Source of the DNA: Synechococcales cyanobacterium CNB | Lineage (GTDB): Bacteria > Planctomycetota > Phycisphaerae > Phycisphaerales > UBA1924 | Reading direction: 5' to 3' | DNA length: 64,000 nt | NCBI GenBank assembly: GCA_030263455.1 | Contig: SZOZ01000002.1 | Coordinates: 1-64,000 of the forward strand | Part shown: piece after piece, positions 53,201 to 64,000 of the stretch | Layout: each line of letters begins with the position of its first letter | Numbering within the stretch: the stretch's first letter is position 1 | Translations under genes and position numbers: made by a program | The notes under the pieces: model-generated | Databases searched by the model: none | What the model was told of the DNA's origin: nothing | The model's input: the letters and a program-made list of their open reading frames with translations, nothing else

Positions 53201-54039
53201 CCTCCGGCGTGCTGGAGATGGTGAAGGTCTACCTCGCCTCGAAGCGCCACCTCTCGGTCGGCGACAAGATGGCGGGACGCCACGGCAACAAGGGCGTCAT
53301 CGCCCGCATCGTGCCCGAAGAGGACATGCCGTTCATGGAGGACGGCACGCCGGTGGACGTGCTGCTGAACCCGCTGGGCGTGCCCAGCCGCATGAACGTC
53401 GGGCAGATTCTCGAACTGCACCTCGGCTGGGCGGCGCACGTGCTGGGCTTCCAGGCCGTCACGCCCGTGTTCGACGGCGCGACGGAGGAGGAAATCCACG
53501 CGGCGATCGAGGAGGCGAACGCGGACGTCGAGCGGCGCACCCGCGAGTACGAGGAGCAGGGCCGCTGGCCGCACCCGCGCGAGATCCTGGCCAGGATGCC
53601 GCGCGGCGGGAAGATCCAGCTGTACGACGGCCGCACGGGCGACCCGTTCAAGCAGCGCACCTCCGTCGGATTCATGTACCTGCTCAAACTGCACCACCTC
53701 GTGGACGACAAGATCCACGCCCGCGCGACCGGCCCGTACTCGCTCATCACCCAGCAGCCCCTCGGCGGCAAGGCCCGCACCGGCGGGCAGCGCTTCGGCG
53801 AGATGGAAGTCTGGGCGCTGGAAGCGTACGGCGCGGCGTACATCCTTCAGGAACTGCTGACGGTGAAGTCAGACGACGTCGAAGGCCGCACGAAGATCTA
53901 CGAGAGCATGGTCAAAGGCACGAACAAGCTGGAGGCGGGCATGCCCGTCGCCTTCGACGTGCTGTGCAACGAACTCAAGGGCCTGGGCATGAACGTGACG
54001 CTGGAGAAGCGGCGGCTGGACACGGGCGCCCTGCTCTAG
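50218..54039 (+). CDS. rpoB: RNA polymerase subunit beta
   Basis: 1273 residues. The ATG at 50218 (GAGGT upstream) is preferred to the adjacent TTG. Conserved blocks span the subunit: [139 protein letters not shown]. In the rifampicin pocket, F514, M515, Q510 and P564 (E. coli numbering) are V, V, E and T. The 122-nt gap to rpoC is normal for a co-transcribed pair. Confidence 0.98.
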   Translation: MAGKTVREKRVRNYSKRGDGMSIPDLTELQGRAYERFLQLNKGPHERDPSLGLEALLREVFPIESYDGTMRLEYLHYTLDEPRYTPDECRELRLTYGRPFRLAVRLQRDNHADLPEEDIFLGEFPIMMGGGEFIVNGAERVIVSQLHRSPGVDFQIVSSEGDRPLHSARIIPERGSWIELEVTKKDVLAMKIDQSTKMAATTFLRCLDESVASTDAIISLFYEVSEIKAADVQPEHWAAQSIIDTETGEEFVHVGRQIGDKAEAIRSSSLKKVRVVQNPSDELILNTVAEEKLEQFEAATDREKALLKVYSRLRPGNPPQVDKALQLFNEKFFDENRYRLGKVGRFRINRKFDLDTPDDAMFLSSEDYLKVIAYILDLRSNRLDPKTGRPAAQIDDIDHLGNRRLRTLDELAVDELRKGFLKLRRTVQERMSVKDPEEVTKIADLVNSKSISSAIDFFFGRSELSQVVDQTNPLSTLVHERRLSALGPGGLNRKRAGFEVRDVHISHYGRICPIETPEGTNIGLIASLGIFASVDEYGFLRTAYRVVKNGKPTGEVVHLRADEEMKAVLAPADAVEPDGKLRAGTILARVDSELKEIDSGQVDYLDISPKQIVGISAALIPFLEHDDANRALMGSNMQRQAVPLIRVEPPAIATGVETHVGMNSGMVVRAKRGGTVTFADAERIIIDNADEYVLRKFVGLNERTCLNQRPVVRSGQKVEKGQVIADGAATCQGELAIGKNVLIAFNTFDGYNFEDAIVISERLVKDDVFTSIHIDAFDVEIRETKLGREEFTRDIPNVSEKMLRNLDDNGVIRVGARVGPGDILVGKVSPKSKTELTPEEKLLHAIFGRAGEDVKNDSLEVPAGVEGIVIGTKKFSRRTHMNEAQKKQQKKDIEAYERSMDVKAIDLFREMTAAINAITGSEMVDPMTRQKVGASDIPEVILEQIKTFDVKWIKGSKETRERAEVVQKQYWPRIEAIEQEKQRKVSHMKRGDELPSGVLEMVKVYLASKRHLSVGDKMAGRHGNKGVIARIVPEEDMPFMEDGTPVDVLLNPLGVPSRMNVGQILELHLGWAAHVLGFQAVTPVFDGATEEEIHAAIEEANADVERRTREYEEQGRWPHPREILARMPRGGKIQLYDGRTGDPFKQRTSVGFMYLLKLHHLVDDKIHARATGPYSLITQQPLGGKARTGGQRFGEMEVWALEAYGAAYILQELLTVKSDDVEGRTKIYESMVKGTNKLEAGMPVAFDVLCNELKGLGMNVTLEKRRLDTGALL

Positions 54040-54161
54040 CAGGACGCGGTCGGGGCCGCGTGCGCCGAGGACTGCACGCCGCGCCGGGCACGACATGGTC
54101 CGCTGTCCTCGACGGTCGACGAGCGAGAACTGAGCCGCACACATCGCGGGAGTAGACACGA

Positions 54162-58655
<4,494 letters not shown>

Positions 58656-58691
58656 ACACGACCGCCCGCTCGCAACCCCGCTCGACGACCC

Positions 58692-58725
58692 GTGGCACAG
58701 GCATCCCGCCTGTGCCACGCTTCTT
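58692..58725 (+). terminator. Terminator / palindromic repeat after rpoC
   Basis: A perfect 11-bp stem GTGGCACAGGC-ATCCC-GCCTGTGCCAC (58692-58718) followed by GCTTCTT. The sequence type is like short palindromic repeats scattered in PVC genomes, so it may be both a repeat and a terminator, also acting for the converging aminotransferase gene. Confidence 0.65.
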
Positions 58726-58738
58726 GGCGGACGGCCGC

Positions 58739-59923
58739 TCAGCCCCGCAGCAGCTCGACGATCGCGTCAAGCCCGCGCTCCAGCTGCTCGCGGCTGGTCG
58801 CGTAGCCGAGTCGGAAGTGGTCGTCGCGCGAGGAGAACACCGAGCCTGGGATGACGAGCACGCTCCGCTCGATCGCCCGCTCCACGACCCTCGAGCCGCT
58901 CAAGCCGAGCCGATCCGGCACGCGCGGGAATGCGTAGAACGCCCCGCCCGGGAACGGCACTTCCGTCACCTCGCGCAACCGGTCGACGACGAGGTTCCGC
59001 CGAGCCTCGTACTCCGAAACGTGCTCGGTCATGTCCACGTCCAGCGCGGCCACGCACCCCCACTGCAGCGGCGCCGGCGCGCACACGAACGTGTACTGCT
59101 GGAACTTTGCCATCTGCTCGACGAGCGCGGTCGGCCCGGCTGCGTAGCCCATCCGCCACCCCGTCACGCCGTAGGTCTTGCCGAACCCCCGGACCACCAG
59201 CACGTCGTGCTGCGCCGCCTCGAACCGAGCCGGGCTCGGGCAGCACGCGCGTGAGGCGTCGCCCGTGAAGCGATCGGTCCGCGACTCGGAATAGCAGAAC
59301 TCGTTGTAGATCTCGTCCGAGATGAGCAGCACGCCTCGTCGCCGGCACAGGTCGAGCAGGTCCGCGCACTCGTCACGCGTCGCCACGACGCCCGTCGGGT
59401 TTGCGGGCGAGTTGAACAGCACGATCTTGGTTCGTCCCGTGATGAGCGGCTCGACGCGATCGGCCGTCATTCGACCATCGGGATGCGTCTCGCACGCCAC
59501 CGCTCTTGCCCCGCAGAGCGTCGCCAGGTGCGGGTAGAGCACGAACCACGGGTCTGGGATGATGATCTCGTCGCCCGGTCCGAGCAGCGCAAAGCACGCG
59601 AGCAGCAGCGCGCCGCTTGTGCCGCTCGTCACCAGCGCCGAAGCCCCGGAACCGGGCGAGAAATCCCAGCCCAGATCGACGGCGAGCGCACGCTCGATGC
59701 GCCAACGCAGCTCCGCGACACCCTGTGTGAGCGTGTACCCGTTGCGGTCGGCCGAGATCGCCTCGATCGCAGCTCGCTTCACCGCCTCGGGCGCCGGGAA
59801 GTCCGGCTGGCCGATCGACAGGTTGCAGGGGTTCCTGAGTTTCGCGCCGAGTTCAAAGACGCGCCGGATGCCCGAGGCGTCGATGGCCCGGGCACGGTCG
59901 GCGAGCAGGCGGTTGATGTCCAT
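58739..59923 (-). CDS. PLP-dependent aminotransferase, class I/II
   Basis: 394 residues. AspAT-like fold I: GQPDFPAPEAVKRA, GTSGALLLACFALLGPGDEI, LFNSPANPTGVV, ISDEIYNEFCYSESR, and the PLP lysine in VRGFGKTYGVTGWRMGY. Members transfer amino groups between amino acids and 2-oxo acids; substrate specificity (Asp, Ala, Tyr or LL-DAP) cannot be fixed. Cytoplasmic. Runs in the same direction as the small basic and SPOR-like genes upstream of it. Confidence 0.92.
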   Translation of the reverse strand: MDINRLLADRARAIDASGIRRVFELGAKLRNPCNLSIGQPDFPAPEAVKRAAIEAISADRNGYTLTQGVAELRWRIERALAVDLGWDFSPGSGASALVTSGTSGALLLACFALLGPGDEIIIPDPWFVLYPHLATLCGARAVACETHPDGRMTADRVEPLITGRTKIVLFNSPANPTGVVATRDECADLLDLCRRRGVLLISDEIYNEFCYSESRTDRFTGDASRACCPSPARFEAAQHDVLVVRGFGKTYGVTGWRMGYAAGPTALVEQMAKFQQYTFVCAPAPLQWGCVAALDVDMTEHVSEYEARRNLVVDRLREVTEVPFPGGAFYAFPRVPDRLGLSGSRVVERAIERSVLVIPGSVFSSRDDHFRLGYATSREQLERGLDAIVELLRG

Positions 59924-59956
59924 GACGGACCGCGGCCGGGCCGCTCCCTTGATGCC

Positions 59957-60112
59957 TCAGCGCACCAGCGTCTTGGGGATGCCCAGGGCCTTGTCCTTCT
60001 TCGGGTCGAACTTCTTGTCGGCCTGCATCTTGGCGATGCGCTCGGAGCGCTTCAGCACCGAGCGCTTGCCCGCCAGGTTGCCCTTCGTCTTCAGCGATCG
60101 GTCCATGCTCAT
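59957..60112 (-). CDS. PVC-group small basic protein
   Basis: 51 residues; ATG at 60112 (MSMDRSLKTKGNLAGKRSVL, family usually MSLDRSLK), ends GIPKTLVR. Fully open, 26% Lys/Arg-range composition by eye. The family is shared by Planctomycetes, Verrucomicrobia and Chlamydiae, and is suspected to bind ribosomal RNA, but its role is unproven. A second in-frame Met (60106) is possible. Sits between the SPOR-like gene and the aminotransferase. Confidence 0.85.
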   Translation of the reverse strand: MSMDRSLKTKGNLAGKRSVLKRSERIAKMQADKKFDPKKDKALGIPKTLVR

Positions 60113-60131
60113 CGGTCGGCGCTCCAGTCGG

Positions 60132-60953
60132 TCAACGGTCGGATCGTTCCCACCCGGCGTCCGCGAAGTTCGAGGCCCCGCCGGCCGCCCGCCAAGCCTG
60201 CCCGAGACGCAGCGCCTCGGATCGGACCTGTGCCCGCGCGCCCTCCGACGCCCGGAACCCGTCGCTCGGGAACCCGGCCGCCGCATACAGGGCGTAGCGG
60301 GGTGGATTGTTGCCGCTGCGGGTGCGAGGATCAATCACCGCGAACGCCTGGAATCCCCGGTCGTTGAGGAACGCAATGGCGTTCACCGCGTCGTCCTGCG
60401 GCAGGGTGGCAAGCCGGAGGTAGTTGGTCTGGGGTTGGCGCGGATCGCTTATCGCCCCCGTCGGGGCGAGCGCGGCGGCCGCCCCGCCGGTAGCCGGCCG
60501 CAAGCCTTGGGGAGGCTCGGGCTGCCGTGGCTGCTGGCGTGGGGGGTCTGCCTGCCGCTGGGTGGGCGGGGTCAGGGACGGATCGGTTGCCGGGCCTTGG
60601 ATGGCGAGCTCACGCCGCAGAGCCTCGTCGCGGGCTGAGGACTCACCGGACCGGAATCCGATCGTCCATGCCCCGATCATCAGGCCGATGACCGCGGCAA
60701 GAGCGACAAGCGCATAACTCGTGGGAAGCCGGACCTCACCCCCGGAGAGACTGAACGCCTGACGCGGCTGGTCGTGTGGGGGTTCGGGTGTTGGTGTGGG
60801 CCTCGGTCGCGGTGGCGGCTCCGGTGCCGCACGCCTGGGTTCAGGGATGGGCTTCGGCGCGGGGCGCGGCCCCGGGGCCGCGTGGCGCACCCCCGCCGAT
60901 TGCGATCCCTGGAGCAACTCGAAGAGCGGCGGGCTGTGTCGGCGGCCTGGCAT
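60132..60953 (-). CDS. Membrane protein with C-terminal SPOR-like region
   Basis: 273 residues from the ATG at 60953 (leaderless prediction: TAGAAT 7 nt upstream). A Pro/Arg-rich N-terminus (PRPAPKPIPEPRRAAPEPPP) precedes one transmembrane helix (YALVALAAVIGLMIGAWTIG, ~85-104). After a Gln/Pro-rich linker, the last ~80 residues (YLRLATLPQDDAVNAIAFLN, with YALYAAAGF) resemble a divergent SPOR-like domain, which would bind denuded peptidoglycan; assignment is by pattern only. A single-pass inner-membrane protein. Divergent from the ferredoxin gene. Confidence 0.7.
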   Translation of the reverse strand: MPGRRHSPPLFELLQGSQSAGVRHAAPGPRPAPKPIPEPRRAAPEPPPRPRPTPTPEPPHDQPRQAFSLSGGEVRLPTSYALVALAAVIGLMIGAWTIGFRSGESSARDEALRRELAIQGPATDPSLTPPTQRQADPPRQQPRQPEPPQGLRPATGGAAAALAPTGAISDPRQPQTNYLRLATLPQDDAVNAIAFLNDRGFQAFAVIDPRTRSGNNPPRYALYAAAGFPSDGFRASEGARAQVRSEALRLGQAWRAAGGASNFADAGWERSDR

Positions 60954-60960
60954 ACTCACG

Positions 60961-60966
60961 ATTCTA
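60961..60966 (-). promoter_or_regulatory. -10 element (TAGAAT on minus), SPOR-like gene, predicted leaderless
   Basis: TAGAAT on the minus strand matches the consensus at 5 of 6 positions and ends 7 nt before the ATG at 60953. Confidence 0.5.
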
Positions 60967-61006
60967 TCTCCCTCCGGCGCGATCCCGAATCCGCGCAACG
61001 CGGCCC

Positions 61007-61012
61007 TATACT
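61007..61012 (+). promoter_or_regulatory. -10 element (TATACT), ferredoxin gene, predicted leaderless
   Basis: TATACT (5 of 6) ends 8 nt before the ATG at 61021. It diverges from the TAGAAT element 40 nt away. Confidence 0.5.
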
Positions 61013-61020
61013 GCCGCCCC

Positions 61021-61566
61021 ATGGCCATCCGGGAAGAGGACGTCATTCTCATCCGCCCCGCGCCGATGTCGCGCGGCGAGCGGGCCTACCTCCCCGCCAT
61101 CATCGGCGGTTTCGGCGTCACGATGCGCCACTTCTTCACCTCCTTCGGGCAGGGCAGAACCAGCCGATCCATGCAGTACCCGGAGGAGCGCAAGGAGCAC
61201 CAACCCCCAGAGCGCGGCGGGATGCAGAAGAGCAACTTCCGGGCGTTCCACCGCCTCAACCGCGACGAGCAGGGGCGAGTCAAGTGCGTCGCGTGCATGA
61301 TGTGCCCGACCATCTGCCCCGCGAACTGCATCCACATTGTGGCGGCCGAAAGCCCGTGGGACGACCGCGAGAAGTACCCCGCAAAGTTTGAGATCGACGA
61401 GCTCCGGTGCATCTTCTGCGGGATGTGCGAGGAAGCCTGCCCGGTGGACGCGATCGAGTTGACGACCGAGTACGACGTGGTCGGCCTGAGCCGCCAGGAG
61501 ATGGTCTTCGACAAGGAGAAGCTCCTGAAGGTCTACGACGTGACGGTCGAGAAGAAGCCCATGTAG
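61021..61566 (+). CDS. NuoI-like double [4Fe-4S] ferredoxin
   Basis: 181 residues; ATG at 61021. Two cluster motifs: C89-x2-C92-x2-C95-x3-C99 (CVACMMCPTICP) and C130-x2-C133-x2-C136-x3-C140 (CIFCGMCEEACP). They, and the flanks HRLNRDEQGRVKCVACMMC, FEIDELRCIFCGMC and DAIELTTEYD, match NADH-quinone oxidoreductase subunit I, which passes electrons from NuoG to the quinone-side subunits. Complex I genes are usually clustered; this one is alone, so it may be a dispersed subunit or serve another complex. Confidence 0.88.
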   Translation: MAIREEDVILIRPAPMSRGERAYLPAIIGGFGVTMRHFFTSFGQGRTSRSMQYPEERKEHQPPERGGMQKSNFRAFHRLNRDEQGRVKCVACMMCPTICPANCIHIVAAESPWDDREKYPAKFEIDELRCIFCGMCEEACPVDAIELTTEYDVVGLSRQEMVFDKEKLLKVYDVTVEKKPM

Positions 61567-61823
61567 CCCGGCCCGCGCACGCGGCCCGGGAGTCACGCTG
61601 CCGCCGTACACCTCTCGAACGGCCGGTTCTCGGACCCGGCGACACGCGAGTTTTTCTTTCGGATTGGCTGGCACGCCCGGAAATCCGGGGCATTGTGCCG
61701 CAGGACGGTGGAGTCCGTCCCTGCGGGCGGAGATTCCGTCGGCCGAGTGGAACACGCTTGTCGCACTGCTCGCAGATGTCGTGGAACCGGGATCCCGGCC
61801 ACAGATTGAGAGAAGGAGAGATC

Positions 61824-62480
61824 ATGGTCCGCAGCACGCACGTCTTGGGCATTCTGACGGCCGCCTCGATCACGGCAGCCGGCAGCGCGGAAGTCATTCT
61901 GTCCTACACCTACAGCGACGTCAGCGGCTCGTTCGACGTCGGTTCGGGCCTGTATACGGCCGTCGCGTCGAGCCAGACCTCCGGCGACGTGACCCGCCTC
62001 GACGGCGCGGCCGGAACGGCCGAGTTCAACGCCGGCTTCGCGGGAACCAGCATGGCCGACTTCGTGATGACCATCAACGTCACGAACAACAACGGCTTCA
62101 CCGCCGACGGCGCCGGCTCGTTCACCGTTTCCGATACCAACGGCGACACCGTCACCGGTGAAATCGTCGGCACTTGGATGAAGGGCGCGTTCGGCACCGT
62201 CTTCTTCAACGGACAACTCAACAACGTCACCGTCAACGACAACTCGGGCGACGGCTCCTTCGACGGCGCCACCGCCGGCTCCTTCAGCACCGACTTCTCC
62301 GGGTACAACTCGCCGTTCCAGGGCGCGATCGTCACGCTCTACATCCACTCCGCATCTGCCTTCCTCACCAAGAGTTTCTCCGGCGTCCCGGCCCTCGTGA
62401 GCGCGGAGATCGTTCCCGCCCCGGGCGTCCTGGCCCTCGCTCTGGCGAGCGGGCTCGTCGCGATCCGCCGCCGCCGCTGA
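61824..62480 (+). CDS. PEP-CTERM exported protein
   Basis: 218 residues; ATG at 61824 after AGAAGGAGAG. Signal peptide ~22 residues (VLGILTAASITAAGSAEV). The middle is Thr/Ser/Gly/Asn-rich beta sequence (FTADGAGSFTVSDTNGDTVT). The tail VPAPGVLALALASGLVAIRR ends in four Arg. The same design as the next gene; they may be related by duplication, though their bodies differ. Function unknown. Confidence 0.85.
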   Translation: MVRSTHVLGILTAASITAAGSAEVILSYTYSDVSGSFDVGSGLYTAVASSQTSGDVTRLDGAAGTAEFNAGFAGTSMADFVMTINVTNNNGFTADGAGSFTVSDTNGDTVTGEIVGTWMKGAFGTVFFNGQLNNVTVNDNSGDGSFDGATAGSFSTDFSGYNSPFQGAIVTLYIHSASAFLTKSFSGVPALVSAEIVPAPGVLALALASGLVAIRRRR

Positions 62481-62499
62481 CGCATGACCGAATCACGCG

Positions 62500-62528
62500 C
62501 GGGTCAAGCCCGAAAGGGTTTTGACCCG
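62500..62528 (+). terminator. Possible terminator/hairpin between two PEP-CTERM genes
   Basis: CGGGTCAA (62500-62507) pairs with TTGACCCG (62521-62528), with an inner CCC-GAAA-GGG hairpin. No T-run follows, so weak or Rho-dependent termination is possible. Confidence 0.4.
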
Positions 62529-62686
62529 ATTCGGGACAACGTCCCCTGATTGCTGGCAAGGTCCGGAACCGGGGGCATCTTTGATCGGCGGCCTGTGCCG
62601 TCGTAGCCCCGCCTCGTTGGGTGGGTTTCGTGGTGTCCGGAGAGAGGCCCACGCGGTGCGAGCAGGCGATCGGAAGGAGAACGCCC

Positions 62687-63388
62687 ATGAACAGGATCAC
62701 GACGTCGCTTGCCGCGCTGGCCGGTCTGGCGACCGCCGCGAACGCGAGTCTCTTCAGTTTCGCGTCCGACGTTGACCACACCTCGTTCACCTTCATGGGA
62801 ACCGGCGGCTTCGTCGGCGACGCCATGGACCCGAGCGAGCCGCTCACCCTGCTCATCGACGACACCAACGGGCCTGGCGCGCCCATCACCCTGAGCATCG
62901 AGTTCAACGCGGCATTCGAGATCGCCCACCTCGGCAGCATCCCCTCCGGCGGCGGCAACTTCATCCACGCCTACTCCCTCGACGGCTCCTTCGAGTTCCG
63001 CGACGCCTTCGGCGCACTCGTCCTCTCCGCCGTCGTCGAAGGAGGATCGCTCACCGCCCTCGGTGGCGCTGCCTCGTGGTACTCCTCCGGCGCCATCTTC
63101 GGGGCGGACGGCGCGGGCTCCTCCGTCACCTACACCTGGCACGGACCCAACATCCCCGACTACGGCCTGTTCACCGGCGACTCCGTCGATCCCGACGACG
63201 CCGCCTTCACGCTCACCTTCCTCCAGAGCGACGGCGGCATGGGCGTCGCGCTCGACCAGAACATGCTCCCCGCGATGTGGTGGCGGTCCGAAGGCTCCTA
63301 CTCCGGCTCCGCCTTCTTCGTGCCTGCTCCCGGTTCGATCGCTCTGCTCGGCTTCGGCGCGCTCGCCGCCGGCCGCCGCCGCCGCTGA
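62687..63388 (+). CDS. PEP-CTERM exported protein
   Basis: 233 residues; ATG at 62687 after GGAAGGAGAA. Signal peptide ~20 residues (LAALAGLATAANASLF). The body contains beta-strands (TSFTFMGTGGFVGDAMDPSE, FIHAYSLDGSFEFRDAF) with no familiar motif. The tail VPAPGSIALLGFGALAAGRR ends in four Arg. It is followed by a strong terminator. Expected to be sorted by an exosortase not present in this window. Confidence 0.87.
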   Translation: MNRITTSLAALAGLATAANASLFSFASDVDHTSFTFMGTGGFVGDAMDPSEPLTLLIDDTNGPGAPITLSIEFNAAFEIAHLGSIPSGGGNFIHAYSLDGSFEFRDAFGALVLSAVVEGGSLTALGGAASWYSSGAIFGADGAGSSVTYTWHGPNIPDYGLFTGDSVDPDDAAFTLTFLQSDGGMGVALDQNMLPAMWWRSEGSYSGSAFFVPAPGSIALLGFGALAAGRRRR

Positions 63389-63417
63389 ACGAGACGAACA
63401 ACCCCCGCGCGCGATTC

Positions 63418-63447
63418 ACCGTCGGCCCGCTGCGGCCGGCGGTTTTT
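63418..63447 (+). terminator. Intrinsic terminator after the PEP-CTERM gene 62687-63388
   Basis: ACCGTCGGCC (63418-63427) pairs with GGCCGGCGGT (63434-63443), one G-U, followed by a TTTTT run. Confidence 0.88.
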
Positions 63448-63499
63448 CATTCCTGGCTCAAGACAAGAACCGGCACAGGCCGCGCGCCCATACCCGCGA

Positions 63500-64000
63500 C
63501 TATCCCAACACGCGCCTCAGGTCGTCCGCCATTTCACCTGCCGCTCGCTGCACGGCCACGGTCCATCGCTCGCCAGCATTGGGGGCTGCGTAGATCACAG
63601 ATCGGCTCGCGTTGACCAGCACCCCTCGCTCGCCTGGTGTGCGCGCGCCGCGGCGAACGAGCGCCCGCACGTCGTCGGCCGTGCCGCCCTGCGCTCCATA
63701 GCCTGGCACCAGGATCGGTGCATCCGGCATCCGCGCCCGCAGCGAAGCGCCGTCGGCCGGCTTGGTCGCCCCGACCACCGCGCCGGCGTCGCTCAGACCG
63801 CGCGCGCCGCGACGCGATGAGCCGAGCGCGGCGACGTGGCCCGCCATCATCTCCGCGACCGTCCGACCGTCGTCCAGCCGCGCCGATTGCACGGCGTCGC
63901 TCCCGGGGTTGCTCGTCCGCACCAGCACGAAGACGCCGAGTCCGGCGTCCAGGAACGGCTCGACCGTCTCCGGGCCGAGATACCCGTTCACCGTGATCGC
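63500..64000 (-). CDS. pyrF: Orotidine-5'-phosphate decarboxylase (type 2), C-terminal part
   Basis: 167 residues visible; the frame continues beyond the window edge, so the N-terminus (with the catalytic DxKxxD) is missing here. Recognised by TVNGYLGPETVEPF, GVFVLVRTSNPGSDAVQ, VVGATKPADGASLRARMP, ILVPGYGAQGG and VLVNASRSVIYA. These are type-2 PyrF features. It decarboxylates OMP to UMP in pyrimidine synthesis. Cytoplasmic. The stop is at 63500-63502. Confidence 0.92.
   Translation of the reverse strand, partial: AITVNGYLGPETVEPFLDAGLGVFVLVRTSNPGSDAVQSARLDDGRTVAEMMAGHVAALGSSRRGARGLSDAGAVVGATKPADGASLRARMPDAPILVPGYGAQGGTADDVRALVRRGARTPGERGVLVNASRSVIYAAPNAGERWTVAVQRAAGEMADDLRRVLG

Noticed and set aside
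49645-53718. Long minus-strand frame across rplL and rpoB
   Set aside because: Runs opposite to highly conserved coding sequence and has Leu/His/Arg-rich low-complexity composition.
61567-61600. GC-rich hairpin after the ferredoxin gene as terminator
   Set aside because: CCCGGCCCGCG/CGCGGCCCGGG has a mismatch and is not followed by a T-run.
61640-61690. TGGCACG resembling a sigma54 -24 element
   Set aside because: The required -12 GC element at the right spacing is missing.

Overview
The window looks like chromosome from a planctomycete of the class Phycisphaerae. It is GC-rich. Six exported proteins end in a short PEP-CTERM-type tail (P-A/T-P, about 13 hydrophobic residues, four Arg). Four others end in a double EF-hand 'GC-type dockerin' repeat (D-x-N-G-D-x-x-x-N-S-L-D). 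The PVC-group small basic protein and several planctomycete-style TPR and pseudopilin proteins are also present. I see no rRNA, tRNA, CRISPR array, prophage or insertion sequence.

Layout. 1-5138: exported dockerin, PEP-CTERM and outer-membrane-type proteins plus a decayed DUF1801 gene. 5144-12429: LOG-family enzyme, a fused 5-oxoprolinase/hydantoinase, a PAS-LuxR regulator, a small basic protein coupled to a beta-carbonic-anhydrase-like protein. 12527-22399: dockerin protein, a giant Ser/Thr kinase with a beta-propeller sensor followed by a one-domain asparaginase, a Rieske oxygenase, a subtilase with dockerin. 22454-24293 (minus): two membrane PH-domain proteins and the DNA repair glycosylase Tag. 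24355-30859: sialate O-acetylesterase followed by a complete YtfQRT-YjfF-type sugar ABC importer. 30968-36323: PEP-CTERM protein, ThiL, a membrane spermidine-synthase-like protein, AroC.

36582-40029 is the most notable region: a TTGACA promoter, a cobalamin (B12) riboswitch with conserved core elements, and three overlapping genes for a PEP-CTERM beta-propeller, a secreted 'PAPGQF' surface protein and a pseudopilin. The propeller and PAPGQF pair resembles protein types found in Bacteroidetes B12-uptake loci. The likely reading is a B12-repressed surface cobalamin acquisition module without a TonB receptor. Its neighbours are a BFD-like [2Fe-2S] protein, another PEP-CTERM gene with palindromic upstream sites, a D-2-hydroxyacid dehydrogenase and a glycosyltransferase.

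43577-47558: amidohydrolase, lipoprotein and two paralogous TPR proteins. 47726-58655: rplK-rplA-rplJ-rplL-rpoB-rpoC, without secE-nusG directly upstream. 58739-64000: aminotransferase, small basic protein, SPOR-like membrane protein, an orphan NuoI-like ferredoxin, two PEP-CTERM proteins and the 3' part of pyrF.

Many genes have a TATnCT-like -10 hexamer only 5-9 nt before the start codon, which predicts leaderless mRNAs. Longer-leader genes carry good GGAG Shine-Dalgarno sites. Most functional calls are by recognition of motifs and overall sequence resemblance; no database search was run.
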